Positions 34,118 through 43,942 of a stretch of 64,000 bases of DNA are shown piece by piece. The position numbers and the translations under genes were made by a program. Numbering within the stretch: the stretch's first letter is position 1; each line of letters opens with the position of its first letter. Source of the stretch: Toxorhynchites rutilus septentrionalis (lineage: Eukaryota > Arthropoda > Insecta > Diptera > Culicidae). The stretch lies in contig NC_073746.1 of assembly GCF_029784135.1 (NCBI RefSeq), forward strand, positions 105,090,661 through 105,154,660, read 5' to 3'. Under the pieces are notes generated by a model. That model searched no databases. It worked only from the letters and a program-made list of their open reading frames with translations, and was not told where the DNA came from.

Positions 34118-34786
34118 TGTTGTTTCACCAAGCAGTGGACTGTATTTTGCTGCGATCATGTTTGTGCGTGTTCGAACCAAACTTTTCCACAGCCGCCCAT
34201 GCGGCTGACACGCAAGGTCAACGAATATGGCAATCTCAACCAAAGTAGCAGTTATGCTACTTAGGAGAGAATGCGTTTCCACGGAAATGATTCCGAGCGG
34301 CCCAGTGCCGCGTGCGATGCGAAGCAAATGGAAAATTCCATTCGCTTCTTTGGTCCTGTTAAGGACCAATCCAAAACCAAACCACACGACAGACCGATTG
34401 AGGGATTAATCGGTTGATAGCAAATAAATAACTTATTCCTTTGTACACATTTTATTTACACCAAATTTACAATATTTAACAAGTTCAAACATTCTTTTTA
34501 GTTTCTTGCTTCAAATAACTTTAGCACGCGAAATAAACTTCTTTGCTTAGCGGCGGTTGAAACTCAAGTCTTCTCTCTGCACTCAGAGCAGGTTGCTTGC
34601 GCTCGCAATGCACTCTTCTTTCGCTGTGTGCCGCTCCCACGCGCCCACGGGTGGGGCTCATGTTGGTGGTTGAATTTTATTTCCTTTGGTTGTATTCTTG
34701 CGCTCGTTGTCCTCTCGTTGCTTTACTTCCTCCGCCATCCTGTCGATCGTACATTCAGTTCGCTCCGCTGAGCGGTGGACTGAACA
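34118..34786 (-). repeat. Bel/Pao 3' LTR
   Basis: Partner of 40421-41089. The integrase frame runs about 43 codons into this LTR before its stop at 34658. A purine-rich GTGGGAGTA on the minus strand directly precedes it. Confidence 0.96.
34352..34367. other. Histone-like stem-loop inside the LTR
   Basis: GGTCCTGTTAAGGACC has a 6-bp stem and 4-nt loop, the geometry of a histone 3' stem-loop but with loop GTTA (or TAAC on the element's own strand) instead of TTTC. The same sequence is in the other LTR at 40655-40670. It could be coincidence or part of an LTR signal. Confidence 0.4.
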
Positions 34787-35845
34787 TACTCCCACGGCAG
34801 AAGGAAAGTTACTTTGTTGATCCTTGTCCTCAATCAATGCGTTGTCCAAAATGGGTAGCGGCGCTAGCTTATGGATCGGTCTTTTGTATGTAGTATCACC
34901 AACACGTACATCCACAACTCGAACTAGGCCATCAGAACCAGGGTAGGTTCGAACAACTCGGCCTATCTTCCATTGTTGAGTTGGAACCTTGTCTTCTTTC
35001 AAGAGAACGACTGTATCTATTGCCACGTTGATCTTCTTTCTTGTCCATTTCGCTCTTGATTGAAGCTCTGCCAAATATTCATGAGACCAGCGATTCCAGA
35101 AATGCTGTCTCAGCTGTTGGATGCGTTGCCATCGGTGCAATCGATTTATAGGAATATCAATAAAAGAGTGTTCGGGTATGGCTGTTAGAGGTCTGCCAAT
35201 AATCATGTGTCCGGGGGTTAAAACTTCTGGGACCTTTGGGTCGGAAGAATGGGAAAATAAGGGTCTAGAATTCAAAATTGCCTCGATTTGACACAAAAGA
35301 GTCGCAAATTCCATAATCGTTAAATTAGCTGATTGATAAACGCGATTCAAAATGGTTTTAACACTCTTTACTCCCGCCTCCCATAAACCTCCAAAGTGAG
35401 GTGCACTTGGGGGAATGGTTGTCCACTTTATTTCTTTGCTTTGACAGAAACTATTAATCTTATCTTTCGTAATATCTGTCTGAAACAGTTTGTAGAGCTC
35501 GTTCAATGCTGATTTAGCGCCGATAAAATTTGTACCATTGTCGCTATACACTTCTTCTGGTACTCCTCTTCGCGAAACAAATCGTCGAAGTGCCGCAAGA
35601 AATCCATCAGTCGAGAGATCCTCAACTGCTTCCAAATGAAGAGCTTTAGACACCATACATACGAATAGACAAATATATCCCTTCACGGGAGTCGCTTTTC
35701 TTGTCGTTTGTTTTACATAGATAGGCCCTGCATAATCGATTCCAACTTTCAAAAAAGCAGGTGCCACATTGATTCGACATGATGGTAAATCGCCCATGAA
35801 TTGACCAGCTAGTCTTGGGTTTGATTTGAAGCAAGTAACGCAGCT
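34658..35845 (-). pseudogene. Bel/Pao integrase region downstream of TGA
   Basis: In frame with the upstream polyprotein, starting right after the TGA with SCVTCFKSNP, which completes the HHCC zinc domain. The first Met is at 35797. The catalytic core shows VGIDYAGP (Asp), VYSDNGTNF (Asp) and PHFGGLWEAGVK (Glu). It is followed by the Bel/Pao C-terminal domain (VVLLKEDKVPTQQWKIGRV, RVVDVR) and a charged tail that extends into the 3' LTR. Integrase inserts the cDNA into the host chromosome. All three acidic residues are intact. Translation would need read-through of the TGA. Confidence 0.92.
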
Positions 35846-38800
35846 TCATGTCACTTTACGCACAGAAGATTTTGCGTTCAATAACCAATATTTTTGCCTA
35901 AGCATGGCGATAACACAACTTGGCCCAGCATGAAGATTTTCTCTATGAATGTCCACTATCAGTGCTCGTGTGAGTGGATGCTTATCAGGCAGAATCCATT
36001 GATGTTTTGCTTGGTCTGGAAGAGAAGAATGTCGAATTCTGCCTCCAACACGCAAGATGTCATCACTATTAATTGTCGGATTGAGATTTTCAATTCGGTT
36101 GCATGGCTTGCCAGCACGAATGCGCTCGATTTCATCATGTAACTCATGTTTTTGTATTACTCGTATCATGCATTTTGTTGCTTCTCGTATTTCAGTAAGT
36201 GAAAGTCGTTTGGAGAAATTCCTTTTCTCAGGTTTGGACCGAAGATTAGCAATAAAGCGTATAATGTAGCCTATTATTCTTTGCGTTTTACGAAACGAGT
36301 CGAATTTCTCAAAGATCGAAAGTGTTTCATCCACAATAGCAACGTTAGCAATTGTCTCTGGTTTAAGCTCTGGGATTTCGCTTTCGTCCATTACTTCCAG
36401 CAATTCCTCTTTATACTCAATTGTCCGAAGGAAGGATGGTCCGTTCCACCACAAACGGTTGTTAGCTAAAGCTTCTGAAGACATTCCACGGGACACTATG
36501 TCCGCTGGGTTGTCGGCTGATCGTACATATTTCCAGGTAACGGTGTCATTAGATTTGATCTCTGAGATTCGATTTCTAACGAAAATTTGCAATCTTTCAA
36601 GTGGTTTATTGAACCAAGCGAGAACGACTTGACTATCGCTCCATAGAACTACTGGAACATGCTCTAGTTCCATTGCAGTAACAACTTTGATTGCCAATCG
36701 ATGTAATAGCAGTGCAGCTAAAAGTTCCTTTCTAGGAATAGTAAGCGGTGTGATTGGACATACCTTTGATTTACTTGTTATCAATCTCATATTTGCGGTG
36801 CCATTATCATATAAAGAGCGTATGTAGATACAAGCGCCATACGCGTCTATTGACGCATCGGCAAATCCATGTATTTCTGTCTTAACTGCATCATTCATAA
36901 AAACTTGTCGTGGGATGCGAAATTGCCCGTCCGTTGGCAATGCGGCTAGAAATTCTTTCCACTGTTGGGTAAGTTCTTCATTTATCTTGTCATCCCAACC
37001 TATTTTTTCTCTCCAGAGTTGCTGCATCAACATTTTCGCAATAACTATAACTGGTGACAGCAGTCCAAGGGGATCAAAAAGCCTTGCTATCATCGATAGA
37101 ACCTGACGCTTCGTAGGGTTTGGTGTAGCACAATCTGGTTGCGATAAAAAGATAAGCTCATCATTGTTAGGATCCCACATTAAACCTAACGTTTTGATTA
37201 TTTCATTTGCGCTTGTGCCTTCAATATTTACCAATTTGTCCAAATCTTTTTCTGCGATGTGTTCTAGAAGCTGATCGTTGTTAGCTGCCCATTTGTGCAA
37301 ATGAAATCCTCCCAGTTTGAGAAGTGAAATCAGTTCCTGCTGAACGTTCACAACTTCTTCAAGATTAGTACCCCCGAAAAGAACATTATCTACGTAAAAA
37401 GTCTTTTTCACTACTTCAGCTGCTCGTGGATATGAAACTTCTTCATCTTTTGATAGCTGATTCAGAGCTCTTATTGCCAGAAAAGGAGCAGCTGCCATTC
37501 CATATGTGACAGTCTGCAATTCCAAAACTTTTACCTGATCCATTGGATTCTTTCGCCAAAGTATACGTTGTAGTGGAGTGTGGCAACTATCAACCAGGAC
37601 TTGCCGATACATTTTTGCAATGTCGGCACTTAAAACATATCGGTGCTTGCGGAATCTCAAAATAATTGTCAGTAGATCTGGCTGAATAGTAGGACCAATC
37701 ATCATCTCATCGTTCAAAGATCTCCCGCCAACCTTCGCTGACGCATCGAAGACCACTCGACATTTTGTTGAAGAACTTGATGGTCTGAGCACAGCATGGT
37801 GGGGCAAATACCACTTTTGAATACCATCTTTATCCTGTTTCTCATTAATTTCCTTGCAATGTCCCAAGTGTACATATTCCTCAATGAATTCATCATATTG
37901 TTGTTTGATTTCTGGCTGTTTGCATAGCTTAGACTCCATCATGTAAAACCTTCTTATAGCCATCTGTCTTGAATCTCCTAGTTGCTTACATGTTTCTTTT
38001 AACGGCAGTTGAACCACATAACGACCTTCTGAATTGCGACGGAATGTTGACTGAAAATGAGCTTCACATTCTTCAGCCTCGGTTGGCACACATTGCTCAG
38101 AGGCCACGTTTTCCAATTCCCAGAAACGCTGAATTTGTTTATTTAATTGCTCATCTGATGATATTGCGGTATGTGAATGGAAGATAGAGCCTGATACAGA
38201 GTCGCCATCAACTCTTCCACCAATAAGCCATCCGAATTGCGAGTCAATTAACGTTGGTGAGTTTTCGAAGAGTTTCACTCGACCAGATTTGATTAAATCA
38301 TCGAACCACTCCATTCCGATCAGCAAATCTATCTGACCAGGTTGGTAGAATGAAGGGTCGGCCAATTGCATTTCTGACGGAATGTTCCACGAAGCGACAT
38401 CAATCTCGTAAGTTGGCAGAATTCCAGTGACTTTACGCGATACCAAACAATCCAATTCTATTCTGAAGTTGTTAAACCTTGATAGTACTTGAATGCAAGT
38501 CTTATGCTGAACTTTGGATTTGATGTTGCTAACTCCGGTGACTAATATATTCGTCTCTTCCACATGTACTCCAAGTTTATTGAGCAGCGATTCAGAAACG
38601 AAATTGATTTGTGAGCCACTATCCAAAAGTGCTCGACATATATGCGGATTTCCATGTTTATCCAAAATGAATACTTGTGCTGTTAGCAGCAACACTTGCT
38701 GAGCTGCGTTTCCACGCGTGTTGGAATAAGCGGCAGTAATATCCTGCTTCGATGAGCCTTCATATGGATTTGTCAGTGTGCTTGGAGTAAAATGCTGTTT

Positions 38801-40132
38801 TTGATTCTCTGGTAGTGTATCTCTTTTCTCAATATTAAACGATGGACGAACTCCTTCTCTATGAAGCAAGCTATGATGTCTACGCTTACATTTCGAGCAA
38901 GATTTATATGATGGACAATCCAACCCACGGTGGCCTCTTCTCAAACAATTAAAGCAAACCCGCTTGTCACGTACCATCTTCAGCCGCTCATCAATTTTTA
39001 ATGCATTAAAACTTGGGCATTTGAACGCGAAATGATCTCCTTCACAAAACTCGCAGTTAGTTGAAAACATAGCAGCATTTATTCGCGAATTAGGTTGCTT
39101 GTTAGATATTTCATTTCTTTTAGGTGATATACGATTAAACTGATTCTCATTGCTAATTGTGGAAACCTGACATCTTTCGAGAAAGGAAATGCGATTCTTG
39201 AGAAACGAGATTGTGTTATTATAATGCGGAAGCGACCCATGTTCCATTGAAGATTCCCATGCGCGTTTGCTCTCTTTGTCTAGAGCGCTAGTAAGGATGT
39301 GTACGACAATAAGTTCGGACACTCCTGAAAATTCCTGACCCAGAAATTTTAAATTTTCGACATGACCCACACATGTATCAATAAGTTTTCGCAGTTCGCA
39401 ATGATCCTCTTTGACTATCTTTGTTATGCTTAACAGACCAACAATGTGCCTATCAATCATACGCCTCTTATCCTCGAACCTCTCTCTTAATATTTCCCAA
39501 GCGCGATCATAATTGCCATCAGCAATTGTTTTCGCATCAATCAAACCGGCAGCATCCCCAATCAATGCTTTCTCCAAATGATAGAGCTTGAGTCGTGATG
39601 GTTCATTTGACTTGTCCACCACGTCTTGGAACATGATCTTAAATTTTTCCCACTGCTCGTATTTGCCATCGAAAGTAGGAATGGCACGAGGAAGCGATTG
39701 TTGTACAATCAACGGCTGATGAGTTGCTGATTGACCAGCAGCAGGACAAGAGTCAGGCGCGGCAAAATTCTCGAGCCATGTCTCGAGAAAAATCGACACA
39801 TTATCGTATAGCGTCTCGAATTCAACATACTTACAATCTTGTTCTTCTTTCCGATCATGCGCCACCACCGCCACGATCCGTTCATGGTAGTTGTGAAATT
39901 CCTTATAGGCAGCATCTAGTTTCTTTATATACACCTTTACCTGTGGCGATGTTAGCTGCGTTTGTTCCTCTTCCACTCTCTCCAACATGTCGTATAAGCG
40001 GATGATTTTCCCTTTCACTAGTCCTCGAAGATTGGACAGCGTGTTGTACTCTGCCATGTCGGCGCCATCGCCGCTACCGGATTGCGCACCGGTCCCACCA
40101 GCAGCTCCACCTTTAGCTTGTGTCTTATTCAT
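35846..40132 (-). CDS. Bel/Pao Gag-Pol polyprotein, ended early by TGA
   Basis: 1,428 residues from ATG 40132. N-terminal gag (DUF1759-like, about residues 140-310). Zinc knuckles CEFCEGDHFAFKC and CFNCLRRGHRGLDC at about 357-408. Retropepsin-like protease with LLDSGSQINF at about 503. RT at about 780-960, with the catalytic block reading YVDN where Bel/Pao elements have YVDD. RNase H at about 1090-1210 (FADAS, IPRKELLA, LWSDSQ). The zinc-binding start of integrase (HQWILP...HAG) at the end. The TGA at 35846-35848 falls inside that zinc domain (VRKVT-stop), most simply a C-to-T change from an arginine codon. The Asp-to-Asn change (AAT for GAT) should abolish polymerase activity. Confidence 0.95.
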   Translation of the reverse strand: MNKTQAKGGAAGGTGAQSGSGDGADMAEYNTLSNLRGLVKGKIIRLYDMLERVEEEQTQLTSPQVKVYIKKLDAAYKEFHNYHERIVAVVAHDRKEEQDCKYVEFETLYDNVSIFLETWLENFAAPDSCPAAGQSATHQPLIVQQSLPRAIPTFDGKYEQWEKFKIMFQDVVDKSNEPSRLKLYHLEKALIGDAAGLIDAKTIADGNYDRAWEILRERFEDKRRMIDRHIVGLLSITKIVKEDHCELRKLIDTCVGHVENLKFLGQEFSGVSELIVVHILTSALDKESKRAWESSMEHGSLPHYNNTISFLKNRISFLERCQVSTISNENQFNRISPKRNEISNKQPNSRINAAMFSTNCEFCEGDHFAFKCPSFNALKIDERLKMVRDKRVCFNCLRRGHRGLDCPSYKSCSKCKRRHHSLLHREGVRPSFNIEKRDTLPENQKQHFTPSTLTNPYEGSSKQDITAAYSNTRGNAAQQVLLLTAQVFILDKHGNPHICRALLDSGSQINFVSESLLNKLGVHVEETNILVTGVSNIKSKVQHKTCIQVLSRFNNFRIELDCLVSRKVTGILPTYEIDVASWNIPSEMQLADPSFYQPGQIDLLIGMEWFDDLIKSGRVKLFENSPTLIDSQFGWLIGGRVDGDSVSGSIFHSHTAISSDEQLNKQIQRFWELENVASEQCVPTEAEECEAHFQSTFRRNSEGRYVVQLPLKETCKQLGDSRQMAIRRFYMMESKLCKQPEIKQQYDEFIEEYVHLGHCKEINEKQDKDGIQKWYLPHHAVLRPSSSSTKCRVVFDASAKVGGRSLNDEMMIGPTIQPDLLTIILRFRKHRYVLSADIAKMYRQVLVDSCHTPLQRILWRKNPMDQVKVLELQTVTYGMAAAPFLAIRALNQLSKDEEVSYPRAAEVVKKTFYVDNVLFGGTNLEEVVNVQQELISLLKLGGFHLHKWAANNDQLLEHIAEKDLDKLVNIEGTSANEIIKTLGLMWDPNNDELIFLSQPDCATPNPTKRQVLSMIARLFDPLGLLSPVIVIAKMLMQQLWREKIGWDDKINEELTQQWKEFLAALPTDGQFRIPRQVFMNDAVKTEIHGFADASIDAYGACIYIRSLYDNGTANMRLITSKSKVCPITPLTIPRKELLAALLLHRLAIKVVTAMELEHVPVVLWSDSQVVLAWFNKPLERLQIFVRNRISEIKSNDTVTWKYVRSADNPADIVSRGMSSEALANNRLWWNGPSFLRTIEYKEELLEVMDESEIPELKPETIANVAIVDETLSIFEKFDSFRKTQRIIGYIIRFIANLRSKPEKRNFSKRLSLTEIREATKCMIRVIQKHELHDEIERIRAGKPCNRIENLNPTINSDDILRVGGRIRHSSLPDQAKHQWILPDKHPLTRALIVDIHRENLHAGPSCVIAMLRQKYWLLNAKSSVRKVT

Positions 40133-40400
40133 TTTATAGCACTTGAAATCACTTTTACTTCGAATAGTTTTTGTTGCACATTAAATGTCTTTTTAATTTT
40201 ACCAATGTCCAATGTCTTTTTCCAATAATCCAATATCCACTTTTTGCAATTTGCAAGCACTTTTTCCAGTCTTTTTGCGATTCACTATTCCAATTTTGTT
40301 TGCTACCAACCAGCCAATCCACTCACTCAAATCCAGGGCACAGTTTGTTGCCAAATCGTTGACCAAAATCCAAACGCCATCCATATGTCATCCGGCTTCG

Positions 40401-40420
40401 ATCCGGTTCGAAGGACCAAA
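40401..40420 (-). other. Primer-binding site, tRNA-Tyr
   Basis: On the plus strand ATCCGGTTCGAAGGACCA reads like the 3' end of insect tRNA-Tyr (acceptor strand plus CCA) with one T for C. It lies two bases inside the 5' LTR, as expected for priming minus-strand synthesis. Confidence 0.8.
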
Positions 40421-41089
40421 TGTTGTTTCACCAAGCAGTGGACTGTATTTTGCTGCGATCATGTTTGTGCGTGTTCGAACCAAACTTTTCCACAGCCGCC
40501 CATGCGGCTGACACGCAAGGTCAACGAATATGGCAATCTCAACCAAAGTAGCAGTTATGCTACTTAGGAGAGAATGCGTTTCCACGGAAATGATTCCGAG
40601 CGGCCCAGTGCCGCGTGCGATGCGAAGCAAATGGAAAATTCCATTCGCTTCTTTGGTCCTGTTAAGGACCAATCCAAAACCAAACCACACCACAGACCGA
40701 TTGAGGGATTAATCGGTTGATAGCAAATAAATAACTTGTTCCTTTGTACACATTTTATTTACACCAAATTTACAATATTTAACAAGTTCAAACATTCTTT
40801 TTAGTTTCTTGCTTCAAATAACTTTAGCACGCGAAATAAACTTCTTTGCTTAGCGGCGGTTGAAACTCAAGTCTTCTCTCTGCACTCAGAGCAGGTTGCT
40901 TGCGCTCGCAATGCACTCTTCTTTCGCTGTGTGCCGCTCCCACGCGCCCACGGGTGGGGCTCATGTTGGTGGTTGAATTTTATTTCCTTTGGTTGTATTC
41001 TTGCGCTCGTTGTCCTCTCGTTGCTTTACTTCCTCCGCCATCCTGTCGATCGTACATTCAGTTCGCTCCGCTGAGCGGTGGACTGAACA
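40421..41089 (-). repeat. Bel/Pao 5' LTR
   Basis: Same length as 34118-34786 and identical at all but two positions I could find. Flanked on the right by CATTG. Confidence 0.96.
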
Positions 41090-41239
41090 CATTGCCTGAT
41101 GTTTCTACCAAAACACATCATTCAAACACATTTTTTTTCATGCGCAATTTTCATATAAGATTTTTTTTATACTCAATTTCCATATATTCATAAAATTTTT
41201 TCCCCACATGCAAAAATGATTTTTCATGTACATAAAAGC

Positions 41240-41330
41240 GTAGCGTAGCATAAAACAGTCACCGCTATGGATGTCGTATACGCCTTGAAACGCCAAGAAC
41301 GCCCTCTGTAGCGTCTCTTAGTGTTTCGGC
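41240..41330 (+). pseudogene. Histone H4 C-terminal fragment
   Basis: The frame TVTAMDVVYALKRQERPL (about 41254-41307) is the H4 C-terminus (TVTAMDVVYALKRQGRTL), followed by TGTAGCG where YGFGG would be. Upstream, AAGCGTAGCGTAGCATAAA is a degenerate version of the HAKRK codons. Nothing further 5' of the gene is recognisable. It lies about 150 bp from the Bel/Pao end and 300 bp upstream of the Helentron coding start. The matching stem-loop may be the one at 48941 beyond the Helentron. Confidence 0.88.
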
Positions 41331-41631
41331 AACGTCGACTACTCCCCGGTTAGAAAATAAATTATCGAGTCGCAGCGCAGCGTTGCGTTAAATACTGAAG
41401 AAATTGCTGAAGAATCACACAGGGGTGTGGCTTGTGACAGAAAACTTCGCTTCTCTTTCTTATTTCCTTTGGATGGATCATATGCTATATTCGTTCAGAC
41501 AACTAGGTGATTCCCTAACACAGACGTATTATTCAAAGGGTACATCAATCACGGACAAATTATTTCTCTTTAAAACCCAACAGAAGTAAATTGCTATTTT
41601 CGTTGTTCGATAAAGTTTTACGCGTGTGAAT

Positions 41632-41812
41632 ATGTCGCAATATATGTCCACCCAATATAAGCGCCGATCCCGTAGGCGTGCAGCGGACCTGAAACTACTT
41701 TCTATCACTGATGCCGAAAGAGTTAAATGCTACCGAGATGGGATGGGACTGGCTGTTCCTAACACCGTTGATTCTCCTGCATGGAATGCTGGAGAAGGGT
41801 CATCAAGACAAG
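41632..41812 (+). CDS. Helentron first coding exon (probable)
   Basis: Starts MSQYMSTQYKRRSRRRAA, continues LSITDAERVKCYRDG, and ends at AAG|GTAGGA, a good splice donor. Short N-terminal basic leaders of this kind precede Helitron proteins. The next coding exon begins about 1.5 kb downstream; the acceptor is not certain. Confidence 0.55.
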
Positions 41813-43280
41813 GTAGGAAGTTTTATATGAATCAAATGATTCTTTGTATTGCAACTTAGGTGAGTGATACGATTGATTTTAGAGAATAAAATATAAATTG
41901 GAAACTTTACCTGTTGGTTGTTTCACGAAATCTTATAACAATGAGCGATGCATTGTAAAAAGTTTAGCAAAAGTGTTAGTTTATCGTTGTATATGGTAGC
42001 AATTGTATTAAAAATTACGTAAAATATGAAACAATTTATTTCTACATTCCTATATCAAAACCAATGATTGTTCGTGCTCGAAAACGGATCGTTTGAATTG
42101 ATCTGTTTATTTTTTGTGTTGGGATTCGCCCAAGAAAGGTTGATGCGGCGAAAAAATAGAAAAGTGAAACAATATTCGAAAAATGATTTTTATAATGCGA
42201 TTAAGGTGAGTGATACGATTAACTCTAGTAGATAAAATATAAATTTGAAACTTTGTGAAATTTCATTACAATGATCGAATGTTTGGCAAAAGTGTAAGTG
42301 TAAAATTGAATATGGTAGCGGTTGTGTTGAAAACGATTTCAAATGTGAAACAATTTATTTCCACATTCATATATAAAAACCAATGTATATTTTTGTTGTG
42401 TTAGTCTCCTCCCAATTCATGCGACGAAATTGAAACAATATTCGAAAAGTGATTACCCATATGTTATACCTATCGTATTAAGTGTTACTCACATTGAGGC
42501 ATTTTACTTCGTGTTCTGTTGGTTTTGAAACTAAAATGGTAATGGGTCGGATAAGCACACTTTAGAAATAAAAAACATGAATAAAAATTAGCATTTCCAA
42601 TCAAAATATGTGACCTTTATAACCATTTTTTTGCAAATTTTGAGAAAAAATAATTTTTTCGATAGTGATAATTATTATAACAATGAGTTTTTAGTGAAAA
42701 TATTATGAAATTCAAAGGAAAGTGTTTAAGTATGGGACAGTACCAGGTGTTCCAAGAATTAAAATTACATCATGTAATCATTTTGATTCAAATTTTAACA
42801 ATTTGAAATTATCTTTGGACCTGCTGGTTTCATAGTGTGAAAGAGTGTTGTTGATATATTACGCCACTTTCTACTTCTTTCTTTCACGATTGGTTACCGT
42901 ACATTTTTTGCCAACTTCAGGAATGATTGCTCTGGATATTATAGCTTTCATTTATTTACCAAGAAAGATGCGCTTACACAAATTCGGTCAACATAATGCG
43001 AGTTTTGCGATTGTCAATTGAAAAACTCTGTATATCGATGGTGTTAGAGTGACACTTGATATATATCAGGTCTTTCAGCAAACTTTAATTAAATAAAAAT
43101 TGAAAATCATCTTTTGTCAACTTTTATAACGATTGTTCTAAATATTAGCTTCGATTCCTTTAACAAAACATTTGTTTATACACATTCGGTTAAAGTAGTG
43201 CGAATGTTGCGATTAACGACTATTTTTTTTGTGTTGTTAGTGCTAAATTGTGCCTTAAATTAATTCTCTTATCGCGTTTC
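41813..43280 (+). other. Long AT-rich intron with internal duplication
   Basis: Two related blocks, about 41859-42060 and 42206-42390, both begin AGGTGAGTGATACGATT and share AATATGGTAGC/TATATGGTAGC and GAAACAATTTATTTC. The period is about 345 bp. No coding domains are seen. The region could be an intron of the Helentron gene or insertion sequence within it. Confidence 0.5.
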
Positions 43281-43289
43281 TTCGAAAAG

Positions 43290-43871
43290 AATTCAACATC
43301 GCTCGTGCTATACCGGGGCAAAACTCTTTGCCCTCTGCGCATGAAGAATCAAATGTCGATGATGCTATTGTAATGCTTGATGTATCTCGTGATAATGGAG
43401 TTCCCGCACCGTATCCCACGCAAGAAGCTAATGATGTTCATATTACTTTGGAAGAAGACGCATTCTATGAGCGTGACAACGATGAGATTCCATTGCCACG
43501 TTCCATTCAAGAAGATCCCAACTTCGATCGTGCTGACCGGGAATTCGAGAAACGCTTCATGGAAAATGAGTTCGGTTATGTTTGTGACGTTTGTGCCAGA
43601 ATTTGGTTCAGGAATGATCTTAAACCAAACACCAATCCCGAGGCCGCCGTTTTATTGGCGACGAACTATTTTGTCACAGTCGAAGATTTCTCAGCATGTG
43701 TTACATGTCGCAGCAGCCTGAAACGTGGCTCGATTCCGGTTTTGTCACAATCGAACGGTTTCACATATCCTTGCTTTCCACCAAATCTACCACCACTAGA
43801 TCCATTGACTGCAAGACTAGTTTCACCGAGAATAAATTTTATGCAACTTCGTCGCTTACGCCATGCAGTAG
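43290..43871 (+). CDS. Helentron N-terminal CxxC exon
   Basis: Acidic region, then EFEKRFMENEFGYVCDVCAR and FSACVTCRSSLKRG, giving two CxxC pairs of a zinc-binding domain typical of the region ahead of Helitron Rep. It closes with SPRINFMQLRRLRHAVG and a GT donor at 43872. A 71-bp intron (43872-43942) follows. Confidence 0.75.
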
Positions 43872-43942
43872 GTTTGTAGAATGCATTTTGAATTTTTTTA
43901 AATTTTTTAATTCCATATACTCAACTTATTTGTATGATGCAG

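Larger units (their letters stand above)
34118..41089 (-). mobile_element. Bel/Pao LTR retrotransposon, young insertion
   Basis: 6,972 bp with 669-bp LTRs (34118-34786 and 40421-41089), TGTT...AACA ends and the 5-bp duplication CATTG (34113-34117, 41090-41094). I found only two differences between the LTRs (34388/40691 and 34435/40738), so insertion is recent. Coding strand is minus. The primer site at 40401-40418 is complementary to the 3' end of tRNA-Tyr except for one base. Gag, protease, RT, RNase H and integrase domains are all present in Bel/Pao order in one frame interrupted by a single TGA at 35846. An RT active-site change is a second lesion. It sits in the histone-derived region. 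Confidence 0.96.

Noticed and set aside
34094..34409. ORFs on both strands near the left Bel/Pao LTR (and twins at 40388-40712)
   Set aside because: They lie in the LTRs, are duplicated exactly with them, and have no domain.
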